Shown: piece after piece, positions 41,619 through 50,604 of the stretch
Layout of the letters: each line of letters starts with the position of its first letter
Position numbering within the stretch: the first letter of the stretch is position 1
Source of the DNA: VAZQ01 sp963744275
GTDB taxonomy: Bacteria > Pseudomonadota > Alphaproteobacteria > Rhizobiales > Xanthobacteraceae
Direction: 5' to 3'
Assembly: GCA_963744275.1 (NCBI GenBank)
Contig: CAVUSX010000007.1
Coordinates: 1-64,000, forward strand
DNA length: 64,000 nucleotides
Notes under the pieces: generated by a model
Seen by the model: the letters and a program-made list of their open reading frames with translations, nothing else
Told to the model about the DNA's origin: nothing
The model's database searches: none
Translations under genes and position numbers: made by a program

Positions 41619-42467
41619 TTATTCCCGGCGGTCCTCGCCGACCGCCGCGGCGCCCGCCATGGCCGAGCCCCCGGCGGCGACGCGCTTGCGCATATAGATC
41701 GGCGCGAAGGCTTCGAGCTGGTGAATCTCGGCGTGTCCTTCCCGCACCAATTCGAGCGCGGAGGCGAAGCTCGAGGCGAACACCGTCGCCGCCAGCTTGG
41801 GGTCGACCACATAGGCGATGAGATATTGGTCCAGCCGCGACCAATCCGCCGATTGGCCGATCAGGCGCTCGAGCACCTCGCGGGCCTCGGCCAGCGACCA
41901 GACCGTGCGCTTGGCATAATGGAGGTGGGCGAGCGCATGCTTTTGCCGCTGAGACGCATAGGCCGAGAGCAGATCGTAGAGCGTGGCCGTCCATTGCGGG
42001 CGCTTGATGTGGGCGATCGGCTCGGGCTGGCCGCGGCTGAAAATGTCGCGATCGAGCAACGGCCGTCCGAACAGGCGCTCGGCCACCGCGCGAATCGCCT
42101 CGAGCCGCTTGAGCCGCAACGCGAGTGCGTTGGCCATGTCCTCGGCGGTTTGGCCTTCGGGCGCATGGCTGTCCGGCAGCAGCAGGCGCGACTTGAGATA
42201 GGCGAGCCACGCCGCCATCACCAGATAGTCGGCCGCCAGCTCGAGCCGCAGCTTACGCGCCTCCTCGATGAAGGTCAGGTATTGGTCGGCCAGCGCCAGG
42301 ATCGAGATCTTGGCGAGATCGACCTTTTGCTGGCGCGCCAGCATCAAAAGAACGTCGAGCGGGCCTTCGAAGCCTTCGACATCGACCACCAATGCGGGCT
42401 CGTCCGCCGCATCGCCGGCAGCCGGCTCCATCTCGAACGGCACTTCGCCGGGGGCGTTGGCGATCAT
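41619..42467 (-). CDS. scpA: Segregation and condensation protein A
   Basis: 282 residues from the ATG at 42467, which overlaps the nagZ stop (ATGA). Kleisin signature: Val-Glu-Gly-Phe-Glu-Gly-Pro-Leu-Asp-Val-Leu-Leu-Met-Leu-Ala-Arg, then Ile-Ser-Ile-Leu-Ala-Leu-Ala-Asp-Gln-Tyr-Leu and Tyr-Leu-Lys-Ser-Arg-Leu-Leu-Leu-Pro. The C-terminal winged helix includes Val-Arg-Glu-Gly-His-Ala-Glu-Ile-His-Gln. ScpA links the two SMC heads. Translationally coupled to nagZ and followed by scpB. Confidence 0.95.
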   Translation of the reverse strand: MIANAPGEVPFEMEPAAGDAADEPALVVDVEGFEGPLDVLLMLARQQKVDLAKISILALADQYLTFIEEARKLRLELAADYLVMAAWLAYLKSRLLLPDSHAPEGQTAEDMANALALRLKRLEAIRAVAERLFGRPLLDRDIFSRGQPEPIAHIKRPQWTATLYDLLSAYASQRQKHALAHLHYAKRTVWSLAEAREVLERLIGQSADWSRLDQYLIAYVVDPKLAATVFASSFASALELVREGHAEIHQLEAFAPIYMRKRVAAGGSAMAGAAAVGEDRRE

Positions 42468-43510
42468 GAGAGCACCATCCTGGCACCGGCGGCGCGCCCG
42501 CCCGCCAGCAGGGCCGCGAAGGCGCGGCGCACCTCGGCCAGATCGATCTCGCGCGCGGGCGGGCGTCGCGCCGCCAGCGCGGCCGCCGCGCGCTGCGCCG
42601 CCACGCCGCCCAAGGTCGGGACCGCGTCGGCCACCGCGCGCATCTCGTCCATCTGCCCGTTGCAATGGAGGATGACGTCGCAGCCCGCCAAGAGCGCCGC
42701 ACCAGTGCGCTCCGCGAGCGAGCCGGACAATGCCCCCATCGAGATGTCATCGCTCATCAGCAAGCCTTCGAATCCGATCGAATCGCAAATCACGTCTTGT
42801 ACCATTGTGACCGAAGTCGTGGCCGGCGCGACCGGGTCATAGGCGGAAAAAACAACATGGGCCGTCATCCCCAGGGGAAGGCCTGCGAGCGGCCGGAAGG
42901 CGGCGAAATCCACCGCCTCGAGGCTCGACCGGTCGGCCGTGACGGTGGGCAGGCGATGATGGCTGTCGGCTGTGGCGCGACCATGACCGGGCAAGTGCTT
43001 GAGAACCGGCAGCACGCCGCCTTCCATGAGCCCTTCCGCGATGGCGCCGGCGATCGCCGCCACCTTCTGCGCGCTTTCCCCATAGGCACGATCCCCGATC
43101 ACCGGGTCGGCGTCGGAGGTCGGAACATCGGCGATCGGCAGGCAATCCACATCGATCCCGACCCCCAACAGGTCGGCGGCGATCAACCGCGCGCCCATTC
43201 GCGCCGCCTCCAGGGCCGAAGCCGGGTCGCGCTCCCAGATTCGTCCATATTGCGCGCCTGCCGGGTAGCTCGGCCAATGCGGGGGCCCCAGACGCTGCAC
43301 GCGGCCGCCCTCCTGGTCGACCAGCACCGGCGCGTCGGAGCGGCCCACGGCCGCACGAAAATCGGCGACCAGCGCGCGCAGCAGGTCGGGCGTCTCGACA
43401 TTGCGTTTGAAGATGATGAGACCCCACGGCTCCGCCGCGCGCAGGAACGACTGCTCGTTGCCGGTCAATGCGGTGCCCGCGACGCCGGTGATGAAAGCGC
43501 GTGCCGTCAT
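42464..43510 (-). CDS. nagZ: Beta-N-acetylhexosaminidase (GH3)
   Basis: 348 residues. GH3 marks are Val-Leu-Val-Asp-Gln-Glu-Gly-Gly-Arg-Val-Gln-Arg, the loop Lys-His-Leu-Pro-Gly-His-Gly-Arg-Ala-x-x-Asp-Ser-His with the catalytic Asp-His pair, and Leu-Leu-Met-Ser-Asp-Asp-Ile-Ser with the nucleophile Asp. NagZ removes GlcNAc from anhydro-muropeptides in the cytoplasm during wall recycling, producing the inducers of AmpC-type beta-lactamases. Between the SPOR gene and scpA. Confidence 0.94.
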   Translation of the reverse strand: MTARAFITGVAGTALTGNEQSFLRAAEPWGLIIFKRNVETPDLLRALVADFRAAVGRSDAPVLVDQEGGRVQRLGPPHWPSYPAGAQYGRIWERDPASALEAARMGARLIAADLLGVGIDVDCLPIADVPTSDADPVIGDRAYGESAQKVAAIAGAIAEGLMEGGVLPVLKHLPGHGRATADSHHRLPTVTADRSSLEAVDFAAFRPLAGLPLGMTAHVVFSAYDPVAPATTSVTMVQDVICDSIGFEGLLMSDDISMGALSGSLAERTGAALLAGCDVILHCNGQMDEMRAVADAVPTLGGVAAQRAAAALAARRPPAREIDLAEVRRAFAALLAGGRAAGARMVLS

Positions 43511-43512
43511 CG

Positions 43513-43545
43513 GCGGGCATTAGAGCATTTTCGGGAAAAGTGAAA
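43513..43545. repeat. Partial copy of the Rhizobiales intergenic repeat
   Basis: TTAGAGCATTTTCGGGAAAAGTGAAACCCG just upstream of nagZ matches the left arm type of the repeat beside surE, including the GGAAAAGTG core. The rest of the palindrome is missing. Confidence 0.5.
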
Positions 43546-43666
43546 CCCGCGAGCTGCAGCCGCGCTTAAGGCTTGCACAGCTTGCTGGAGCGGACTCCCG
43601 GGCTCGCTGCGACACGCGAGCCGCCCGGTCAGGCGTCCGCCGCCGGCGAGCGCCGAAAGCCGGGTC

Positions 43667-45266
43667 TCAATTCTTCTGGACGATGCACTGGCCGCCGGCG
43701 GCCTTCAGGCCGCCGCAGAACTGGTCGGCATCGCCCGCCGATCCGAACGGCCCCACCATGGCGCGGTAATAGACGCCCTTGGGGCCGAGATCGGCGCGTC
43801 GCACGATCGCCTCGCGGTCACCGAGCTGGCTGGGGAACTTGGACTGCAGGCTGCGGAAAGAGGCCTGCGCGTCGGCTTCGCTGCGCTGTGAGGAGATTTG
43901 CACCACATAGCCGCCGCCGGACGCCGGCGAAACCGAGGCCAGCCGCGGCGCGCCTGCCGGAGCCGGCGCGGGACGCTGCGGCGCCGCCTGGTATGAGGAT
44001 GCGGATTCACCGATTTGGCCTTGCGGCTCCAGCGAGAGCGGACCCCCGCCATTGTGGGCCGGTACCGGCTTCGTGGCCGGGGGCTGGCGCGTCGCGGTGT
44101 TTGACGGTGCAGATGCGGTCTGCAGCGGGGGCGACCCCGCGCCGCCCACCGGCCGCACCATTATCGGGTCGGCGGTGCCGTCGGGCCGAATCGCCACGGT
44201 GCGGACCTTTTTTGGTTCCGTGGGGACACCGGCCGGCAGCGCGGCGCTCGGTTGCGCGGCGCTCGGTTGCGCGAGCGGCCCTGGGCCCGGGCGTCGTCGT
44301 GAAGGGCGCCGGCAGCACCACGCGCGGACCGCTCGGATCGGACAGCGTGACCGGCTCTTCCTGGCGCGCCACGACCCGCTCGTTCGCGGCCCCGATCCGC
44401 TCGACGGACTTGCCGGATTGTGAATCGCCCCCGCCCGCGGCGGGCACCATCTTGTTGGGTGATTTTTCAGCCGAGATAATCGGCGCATCGGTCGGCCGGG
44501 CACCCGAATAATAGGTTCGATACCCGTAGGCGCCTGCGGTTCCCAGTATCCCGCAGCCGATCAGGACGATGGCGGTGACGATGCCATTGGTTGCCCGCCG
44601 GCGCGGCGGGTCGTCATAAAAGCGATCGTCGGTCGGCGCCGGCGCACCGTCGAAAAAGTAGTTCTCGCTCTCGTTGGCGTCCGGCGGCGCCCCAGCGTGA
44701 CGGCTGTCGTCGAACTGGTCGTCGGCATGGCTGTCGACCCGAGGTTCGTCATAGGGGCCGTGCGCGTAACCGGCCTGCGGGACCGCGGCTTGATCGTAGG
44801 CCGCATGATCGAAGGCCGCGTGATCGGGGGCCGCATGATCGAGGGCCTGCTGGGACACGTGGCTCGCGAGACGCGCAAACGGGTCGTCGGAAGGGGCCCG
44901 CAGCGACTTGGCCGCCGCGATGGCGCTGTCGACCTCGTCGAAATGCGGATCGGCGGCCGGCGGATTGCGCATGGACTCGCGGGCCAGCGCCGCCGCCGTC
45001 TTGCGCCAATCGGATGGCGCGGAATCCGCCCGCGGCCGCGGTTCGCTCGCGTGCCCGCCGTTGCGGTCAAAATCGGCGAAGGGATCGCTCTGCCCGATCA
45101 GGCGGGCCAGCTCCGCCAACGGATCGCTGCCGCCGGAATCCCGTGGCGCGTCCCTTTGGGCGTCTCTTTGTACGTCTCTTGGCGCATCCCTCGACGCAGC
45201 CGGCGCGCTCACGCGTCGCGCCAGATCGTTTGATCGGTAGGAGCGCAAAATGTTGTCGTCCGCCAT
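43667..45266 (-). CDS. SPOR-domain membrane protein, one frame break
   Basis: The start Met-Ala-Asp-Asp-Asn-Ile-Leu-Arg-Ser-Tyr-Arg-Ser at 45266 is followed by a cytoplasmic region with short repeats (Arg-Asp-Ala-Pro, Arg-Asp-Ala-Gln; later Asp-His-Ala-Ala four times). Next come one membrane helix (Ile-Val-Thr-Ala-Ile-Val-Leu-Ile-Gly-Cys-Gly) and a periplasmic Pro-rich part. One extra base near 44287 shifts the frame after Thr-Thr-Thr-Pro. The C-terminal SPOR domain reads Gly-Gly-Gly-Tyr-Val-Val-Gln-Ile-Ser-Ser-Gln-Arg, Ala-x-Ala-Ser-Phe-Arg-Ser-Leu-Gln and Tyr-Tyr-Arg-Ala-Met-Val-Gly-Pro-Phe. SPOR binds denuded septal glycan. Corrected length is about 532 residues. Between argS and nagZ. Confidence 0.88.
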
Positions 45267-45359
45267 ACTCGATCCCATTCGGATACTGGCGTCGTGCTCG
45301 ATCGGGTTCCGGACGAGTCCCCACTTAAGGTCGCCTGCGGCCACCCTCACCGAGCGAGA

Positions 45360-47147
45360 TCAACGCATCTCATCGGGTGCCCCGACACCGAGCAAACTTA
45401 GCCCGGACGCCAGAACCGTGACAACGCCTTGCACCAGAGCAAGACGTGTCAAGGTCATTTGTGGATCATTCTGGATAATGAAGCGTAAATGTGGCGCATC
45501 ATTCCCACGATTCCACTGCGCGTGAAATTCGCTAGCAAGATCATATAGGTAGAAGGCGATGCGGTGGGGTTCATGGGCCCAGGCGGCGGCTTCGAGCAAG
45601 CGCGGATAGAGCGCGAGCCGCCGCATCAGGGCAAGCTCGCCCGCGTCGTCGAGGCGTTCCAACGGCGTCTGCGCCAGCATATCGGCGCGCGCCCCGGCGT
45701 CGGTCGGCAGCTCGGGCAGCAAGGCGCGCGCGTTGCGGAACACGGATTGGGCGCGGGCATGGCCGTATTGGACGTAGAAGACCGCGTTGTCGCGTGATTG
45801 CTCGATCACCTTGGCGAGGTCGAAATCGAGCACCGCATCATTCTTGCGATAGAGCATCATGAAGCGGGCGGCATCCGGCCCGACTTCATGTACCACTTCC
45901 GCCAACGTCACGAACTCCCCGGATCGCTTGGACATTTTGATCGGCTGGCCGGCCCGCAGCAGCTTCACGAGCTGAACGATCTTCACGTCGAGCTCGGCTT
46001 TGCCATCGCTCACCGCCTTCACGGCCGCCTGCATGCGCTTGACGTAACCGCCGTGGTCGGCCCCCCAGACATCGATCATGCCGTGAAAGCCGCGATCGAA
46101 CTTCGATTTGTGGTAGGCGATGTCGGAGGCAAAATACGTATAGGTTCCGTCCGACTTCTTCAGCGGGCGATCGACGTCGTCGCCGAACTGGGTGGCGCGG
46201 AACAAGGTCTGCTCACGGTCCTCCCAGTCCTCGACCGGCGCACCCTTGGGCGGCGGCAAACTTCCCTCGTAGACGTAACCCTGCCGGCGCAATTCATCGA
46301 TGGTGGCGCCCACCAGATCGCGCGGACCTTCGATGAGCGATCGCTCCGAGAAGAACACGTCATGGCGGACATTGAGCGCCGCCAGGTCGTCGCGGATGGC
46401 CGCCATCATCATCGCGATCGCGCGCGCGCGCACCAGCGGCAGCCAGCGCTCCTGCGGCCAGTTCAGCAGCGCTGGCCCGTGCTCGGCCACCAGCGCCGCG
46501 CCGACCGGCTTGAGGTAATCGCCCGGATAGAGGCCCTCGGGAATTGGGCCGATGTCTTCGCCCAGCGCTTCGCGGTAGCGCAGGAACGCCGACCGTGCCA
46601 GCACGTCGACCTGCGCGCCCGCATCGTTGACGTAGTATTCGCGCGTCACCGCGAAGCCTGCGGCGTCCAGAAGGTTGGCGAGCGCGTCGCCGAACACGGC
46701 GCCGCGGCAGTGGCCGACATGCATCGGGCCGGTCGGATTGGCGGATACATATTCGACATTGACCCGGGCCCCTGCCCCCACGGAGCTGCGGCCATAGTCG
46801 GCGCCCGCGCACAGCACCGCGCGCAGCGCTTGCGACCAGGCGGAGGGCCTGAGCGTGAGATTGATGAATCCGGGCCCCGCCACCTCGACTTTCGCGACGA
46901 TGTCGTCGCCGCGCAATTTGGCGGCCAGCGCCTCGGCCAGCTCACGCGGCTTCTTGCCGGCCTCCTTGGCCAGCACCATGGCGGCGTTCGTGGCCATGTC
47001 GCCGTGGGCGGCCTCGCGCGGCGGCTCGACCTGCACGCGGCTTTGATCGATGCCGTCGGGCAGCAGCCCCTCCGCGACCAGCGCTTGGTTGGCAGCGCGA
47101 ATCTTGTCCAGCACGACCGCGAATATGTTCTTTGGAGAATTGGGCAT
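45360..47147 (-). CDS. argS: Arginyl-tRNA synthetase
   Basis: 595 residues from the ATG at 47147 (Met-Pro-Asn-Ser-Pro-Lys-Asn-Ile-Phe); an open frame upstream of it is not conserved-looking. Class I motifs are present: Tyr-Val-Ser-Ala-Asn-Pro-Thr-Gly-Pro-Met-His-Val-Gly-His (HIGH box) and Gln-Pro-Ile-Lys-Met-Ser-Lys-Arg-Ser-Gly (KMSK box). The C-terminal anticodon-binding helices end near the SPOR start. No frame break. It lies next to dgt on the same strand except for the inserted signalling trio. Confidence 0.97.
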   Translation of the reverse strand: MPNSPKNIFAVVLDKIRAANQALVAEGLLPDGIDQSRVQVEPPREAAHGDMATNAAMVLAKEAGKKPRELAEALAAKLRGDDIVAKVEVAGPGFINLTLRPSAWSQALRAVLCAGADYGRSSVGAGARVNVEYVSANPTGPMHVGHCRGAVFGDALANLLDAAGFAVTREYYVNDAGAQVDVLARSAFLRYREALGEDIGPIPEGLYPGDYLKPVGAALVAEHGPALLNWPQERWLPLVRARAIAMMMAAIRDDLAALNVRHDVFFSERSLIEGPRDLVGATIDELRRQGYVYEGSLPPPKGAPVEDWEDREQTLFRATQFGDDVDRPLKKSDGTYTYFASDIAYHKSKFDRGFHGMIDVWGADHGGYVKRMQAAVKAVSDGKAELDVKIVQLVKLLRAGQPIKMSKRSGEFVTLAEVVHEVGPDAARFMMLYRKNDAVLDFDLAKVIEQSRDNAVFYVQYGHARAQSVFRNARALLPELPTDAGARADMLAQTPLERLDDAGELALMRRLALYPRLLEAAAWAHEPHRIAFYLYDLASEFHAQWNRGNDAPHLRFIIQNDPQMTLTRLALVQGVVTVLASGLSLLGVGAPDEMR

Positions 47148-47511
47148 CGCTGTGGGTTTGTTCGTCCGATCTCGGGCTTGCTCGAGATCGGCACGCTGCT
47201 CGGCGCACCGGCCACAGCTGATGCCGGGCGCCGCCCGGTAACCCAATTTCGCAGCCAAGTCAAAATACTTACCGCTGGGGCGAGTAGCTAAGCAATGGTC
47301 TACGAAGTTCGTCGAATTGTCGAAGAACTCGAAGACGACAGCGCGCGAAGCTCGAGTATAGAACCTGAGCCTCCCCAAACCCCCTCGTTTCCATGCTCGG
47401 TTCTATCAGCCATTTCGCCCGCTTATCTTGAGCGGTTGGCCAATAACTGATTCTTCAGCTTGCCCGTGTAGACATACATGTTCATCGGCCGCTTGAACCC
47501 AGAGGTCATCC
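47148..47511. other. Divergent intergenic region between argS and the FIST gene
   Basis: 364 bases holding the promoters of argS (leftwards) and of the signalling trio (rightwards). It contains a palindrome TTGGCCAA near 47440. I found no clear FNR/NnrR site or sigma-70 pair. Confidence 0.45.
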
Positions 47512-48663
47512 ATGCATGCCCATCAATTGTCTTGGACCGAGACGTCCGGCTGGCGCGGCGGCAATGGCGACGGCGGCTCGGAAAACCTCGTGCTCTTCTT
47601 CGGCGCCCGTCAGGCGTTGGCCTGCGGCGCACGCTATCGGGAGCTGCGCGCCATGTTCCCGAACGCCCACATCCTGGGCTGCAGCACCGGCGGGCAGATC
47701 GTCAACGACGACGTCACCGACGATGAAATCGCCGTCGCGACGCTGCGCTTCGAGGGGACGCGCTTGCGCCTCGCCTGCGAAGCCGCTTCAGCGCCGGAAG
47801 ATTCGCGTTCCTGCGGCGAGGCGATCGGGCGCAGCCTGGCGGCCGAGGATCTGGCCGGCATCTTCGTGCTCTCGGACGGGCTGAACGTCAACGGCAGCGA
47901 GCTTGTCGCCGGGATGACCAGCGCGGTCGATCCGCGGGTATCGGTCACCGGCGGTCTGGCGGGCGATGGCGCCAAATTTCAGGAAACCCTCGTCGGCGCC
48001 GACTGCGAACCGCGCAAGCAGACGGTCGCCGCCGTCGGGTTCTACGGGGCTTCGGTCCGGATCGGGCACGGCAGCGCCGGCGGTTGGGATGAATTCGGAC
48101 CGCGGCGGCGGATCACCCGCTCGCGCGGCAACGTTCTGTTCGAGCTCGACGGCGAGCCCGCGCTCGATCTCTACGAGCGCTATCTCGGCGAGGACGATGT
48201 GAAGGGGCTGCCCGGCACCGCCCTGCTCTTCCCGCTTCGCATTCGCAATCCGGGGCGACCCGACCATGACATCGTGCGCACCATTCTGGCGGTCGACCAC
48301 GAGGCCCGCTCGATGACCTTTGCGGGCGACGTGCCGGAGGGCTGGGTCGCGCAATTGATGCGCGGCAACTTCGATCGTCTGGCCGCCGGCGCCGCCAAGG
48401 CCGCCCGGCAGGCCGCGGCCAGCAACCCGCAAACGCGCAACGGGGATCAGGTTGCCGTGCTGGTCAGCTGCATCGGCCGTCGCCTCCTGATGGGCCAGCA
48501 CACGATCGACGAGGTCGAGGCGGCCAACGCCGAGCTCGGAGCCGACGTCTCGCGGCTGGGCTTTTATTCATACGGCGAGATTTCCCCGCACAGCGCGTCC
48601 GGCGTGTGCGAGCTGCACAACCAGACCATGACCGTCACCACGATCTCCGAGGTCGCCGGATAA
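47512..48663 (+). CDS. FIST-domain sensor protein (NosP-like)
   Basis: 383 residues. The N-terminal FIST domain has Leu-Val-Leu-Phe-Phe-Gly-Ala-Arg, Phe-Pro-Asn-Ala-His-Ile-Leu-Gly-Cys-Ser-Thr-Gly-Gly-Gln-Ile and Gly-Gly-Leu-Ala-Gly-Asp-Gly-Ala-Lys-Phe. The FIST_C domain includes Gly-Ser-Ala-Gly-Gly-Trp, Gly-Glu-Pro-Ala-Leu-Asp-Leu-Tyr, Val-Leu-Val-Ser-Cys-Ile-Gly-Arg-Arg and Gly-Phe-Tyr-Ser-Tyr-Gly-Glu-Ile-Ser-Pro. FIST proteins are cytoplasmic ligand sensors; one branch (NosP) binds haem and NO and controls a partner histidine kinase. The histidine kinase starts five bases after this stop, matching that layout. Haem binding itself cannot be read from the sequence. Confidence 0.88.
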   Translation: MHAHQLSWTETSGWRGGNGDGGSENLVLFFGARQALACGARYRELRAMFPNAHILGCSTGGQIVNDDVTDDEIAVATLRFEGTRLRLACEAASAPEDSRSCGEAIGRSLAAEDLAGIFVLSDGLNVNGSELVAGMTSAVDPRVSVTGGLAGDGAKFQETLVGADCEPRKQTVAAVGFYGASVRIGHGSAGGWDEFGPRRRITRSRGNVLFELDGEPALDLYERYLGEDDVKGLPGTALLFPLRIRNPGRPDHDIVRTILAVDHEARSMTFAGDVPEGWVAQLMRGNFDRLAAGAAKAARQAAASNPQTRNGDQVAVLVSCIGRRLLMGQHTIDEVEAANAELGADVSRLGFYSYGEISPHSASGVCELHNQTMTVTTISEVAG

Positions 48664-48668
48664 TTCGC

Positions 48669-50420
48669 GTGCACAAACTTCTTGCCAGACAGCTTGCGAA
48701 AGCGACCACGGCCGGCGGCGAGATCGACATCGAGTTACTGGGCCAGCTCGTCGGCTCCGCCTATGAGCAGGCGGATCGGGAGTGCCGCCGCACCGACCGC
48801 TCTATTTGCCTGATGGTCGAGGAGCTGGACGCCCATCTGCGCGAACGCGAGCACGTCGCCGATCTGCTGCGCGGACAAAAGATGACTTTGGACGCCACCA
48901 TCGCCAGCATGGCCGATGCGGTGCTGGTCGCCGACCAAAGCGGGCAGATCATCGTGGCGAATCCGGCGGCCAAAGACCTGTTCGGCGATCGGCAGGACGT
49001 CGGCTCGGGGGAGTGGCAGCGGCGCAACCGCCGCCTTTTGCCGGATGGCGTGACCCCGATTCCTCCGCACGAGGCCCCGATGGCCCGCGCCATCAAGGGA
49101 GAGGCGGTCGACAATCTGGAGATCGTCTTGCATCGGGTCGATACCGACACCTCCCTGCACCTGATCGCCAACGGCCGCCCGCTTCGCGATCCGACCGGTG
49201 CACCGCGAGGCGCCGTGGTCGTGTACCGCGATATAACGGAAGCCAAGGAGACCGAACGCCTGCTGCGGCAATCGCAGAAAATGGACGCCATTGGCCAGCT
49301 CACCGGCGGAATTGCCCACGATTTCAACAATATCCTGACCGTCATCATCGGCATGATCGAGATCCTCGGGGAGGAGGTCGCCGGCGATCCGAAAATCGTA
49401 TCGATCGCCAAGACTATCGCCCAGGCCGCCGATCGCGGCGCCGAGCTCACGCAACATCTCCTCGCCTTCGCGCGCAAGCAGCCGCTGCGTCCGCGCGAAG
49501 CCGACGTCAACGCACTCATCATCGAAGCCACATCGCTGCTGCGCGCGGCGCTCGGCGAGCAAATCGAGATCGAATCCCTGCTCGACGAGAGCGCGTTGCA
49601 TGCGCTGGTCGATACCTCGCAGCTGACGACCGCAATTCTCAATCTCGCGGTCAACGCCCGCGACGCCATGCCCGAGGGCGGCCGACTGACGCTCGAAACC
49701 GGCAACGTCCATCTGGACGCGGATTCGGCCGGTACGCGCGATGATGTCCGATCCGGGCGCTACGTGATGATCGCGGTGACCGACAATGGTACCGGAATTC
49801 CGGAATCGATTCGCGACAAGGTCTTCGAGCCCTTCTTCACCACCAAAGGCATCGGCAAGGGCACCGGCCTCGGGCTCAGCATGGTCTACGGCTTCGTGCG
49901 ACAGTCCGGCGGCCACATCCGGATCGACAGCGAGGAAGGGCGCGGAACGTCGATCAAGATTTTCCTGCCGCAGGCCCCGGTTCAGGCGGAAAGCGCGGCG
50001 GCGGACGCGCAACCCCCCGACGCGCAGGGCGGACGTGAGACGATCCTGGTGGTCGAGGACGACGCATTGGTCCGTAAATACGTGACCGGGCAGCTCGCGA
50101 GCCTGGGCTACCGTACGCTCGAAGCCGCCAATGGCACCGAAGCGCTCGCGATCGTGGACAGCGACATCGGTTTCGAGCTGATGTTCACCGACGTCATCAT
50201 GCCGGGCGCGATGAACGGCCGCGCGCTCGCCGAGCAGGCGCTCAGGCGCCGGCCCACCCTCAAGGTCCTGTTCACTTCGGGCTATACGGAGAACGCGATC
50301 CTCAGCAACGGATGCCTGCCGTCCGGCGTCCTGCTGTTGCCCAAGCCCTACCGCAAGGCGGCGCTTGCCCAGATGGTGCGCCAGGCGGTCGGCTCGGACC
50401 GGGCGCTCAATGCCGCTTGA
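48669..50420 (+). CDS. Hybrid sensor histidine kinase (NahK-like) with PAS and receiver domains
   Basis: 583 residues from the GTG at 48669. Residues 1-60 are a helical module shared with the GGDEF-EAL protein downstream. PAS about 75-200 (Met-Ala-Asp-Ala-Val-Leu-Val-Ala-Asp, then Val-Tyr-Arg-Asp-Ile-Thr-Glu). HisKA about 205-275 with the phospho-acceptor His217 in Gly-Gly-Ile-Ala-His-Asp-Phe-Asn-Asn. HATPase has the N box Asn-Leu-Ala-Val-Asn-Ala-Arg-Asp-Ala-Met-Pro and G boxes Asp-Asn-Gly-Thr-Gly-Ile and Gly-Lys-Gly-Thr-Gly-Leu-Gly-Leu-Ser. The receiver domain (about 458-575) has Glu-Asp-Asp, Asp508 in Phe-Thr-Asp-Val-Ile-Met-Pro-Gly and Lys559. No membrane helix, so its input should come from a soluble partner, probably the FIST protein. 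Confidence 0.92.
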   Translation: MHKLLARQLAKATTAGGEIDIELLGQLVGSAYEQADRECRRTDRSICLMVEELDAHLREREHVADLLRGQKMTLDATIASMADAVLVADQSGQIIVANPAAKDLFGDRQDVGSGEWQRRNRRLLPDGVTPIPPHEAPMARAIKGEAVDNLEIVLHRVDTDTSLHLIANGRPLRDPTGAPRGAVVVYRDITEAKETERLLRQSQKMDAIGQLTGGIAHDFNNILTVIIGMIEILGEEVAGDPKIVSIAKTIAQAADRGAELTQHLLAFARKQPLRPREADVNALIIEATSLLRAALGEQIEIESLLDESALHALVDTSQLTTAILNLAVNARDAMPEGGRLTLETGNVHLDADSAGTRDDVRSGRYVMIAVTDNGTGIPESIRDKVFEPFFTTKGIGKGTGLGLSMVYGFVRQSGGHIRIDSEEGRGTSIKIFLPQAPVQAESAAADAQPPDAQGGRETILVVEDDALVRKYVTGQLASLGYRTLEAANGTEALAIVDSDIGFELMFTDVIMPGAMNGRALAEQALRRRPTLKVLFTSGYTENAILSNGCLPSGVLLLPKPYRKAALAQMVRQAVGSDRALNAA

Positions 50421-50604
50421 GCGGCCGCAGTTGGGACTTCGTTAACGATGAAATCGCGCCATCCGGCCGGATAAGTAAAACCTTAGGCAGCCCGTGCATC
50501 AATGGCCTCGTGGCGGGCCGTCGTGCGCGGATGCGGCCGCCGACCGAAAGTGAATCTTGGACGTATCGCTCGCTGAGCTCGACGTGGGGATTCGGGGACG
50601 CCTC

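Noticed and set aside
47420..47465. Possible NO-responsive FNR/NnrR box upstream of the FIST gene
   Set aside because: TTGAGCGGTTGGCCAA has half-site-like ends, but the spacing is 10 rather than 8 bases and the inner bases do not fit; kept only as a palindrome note.
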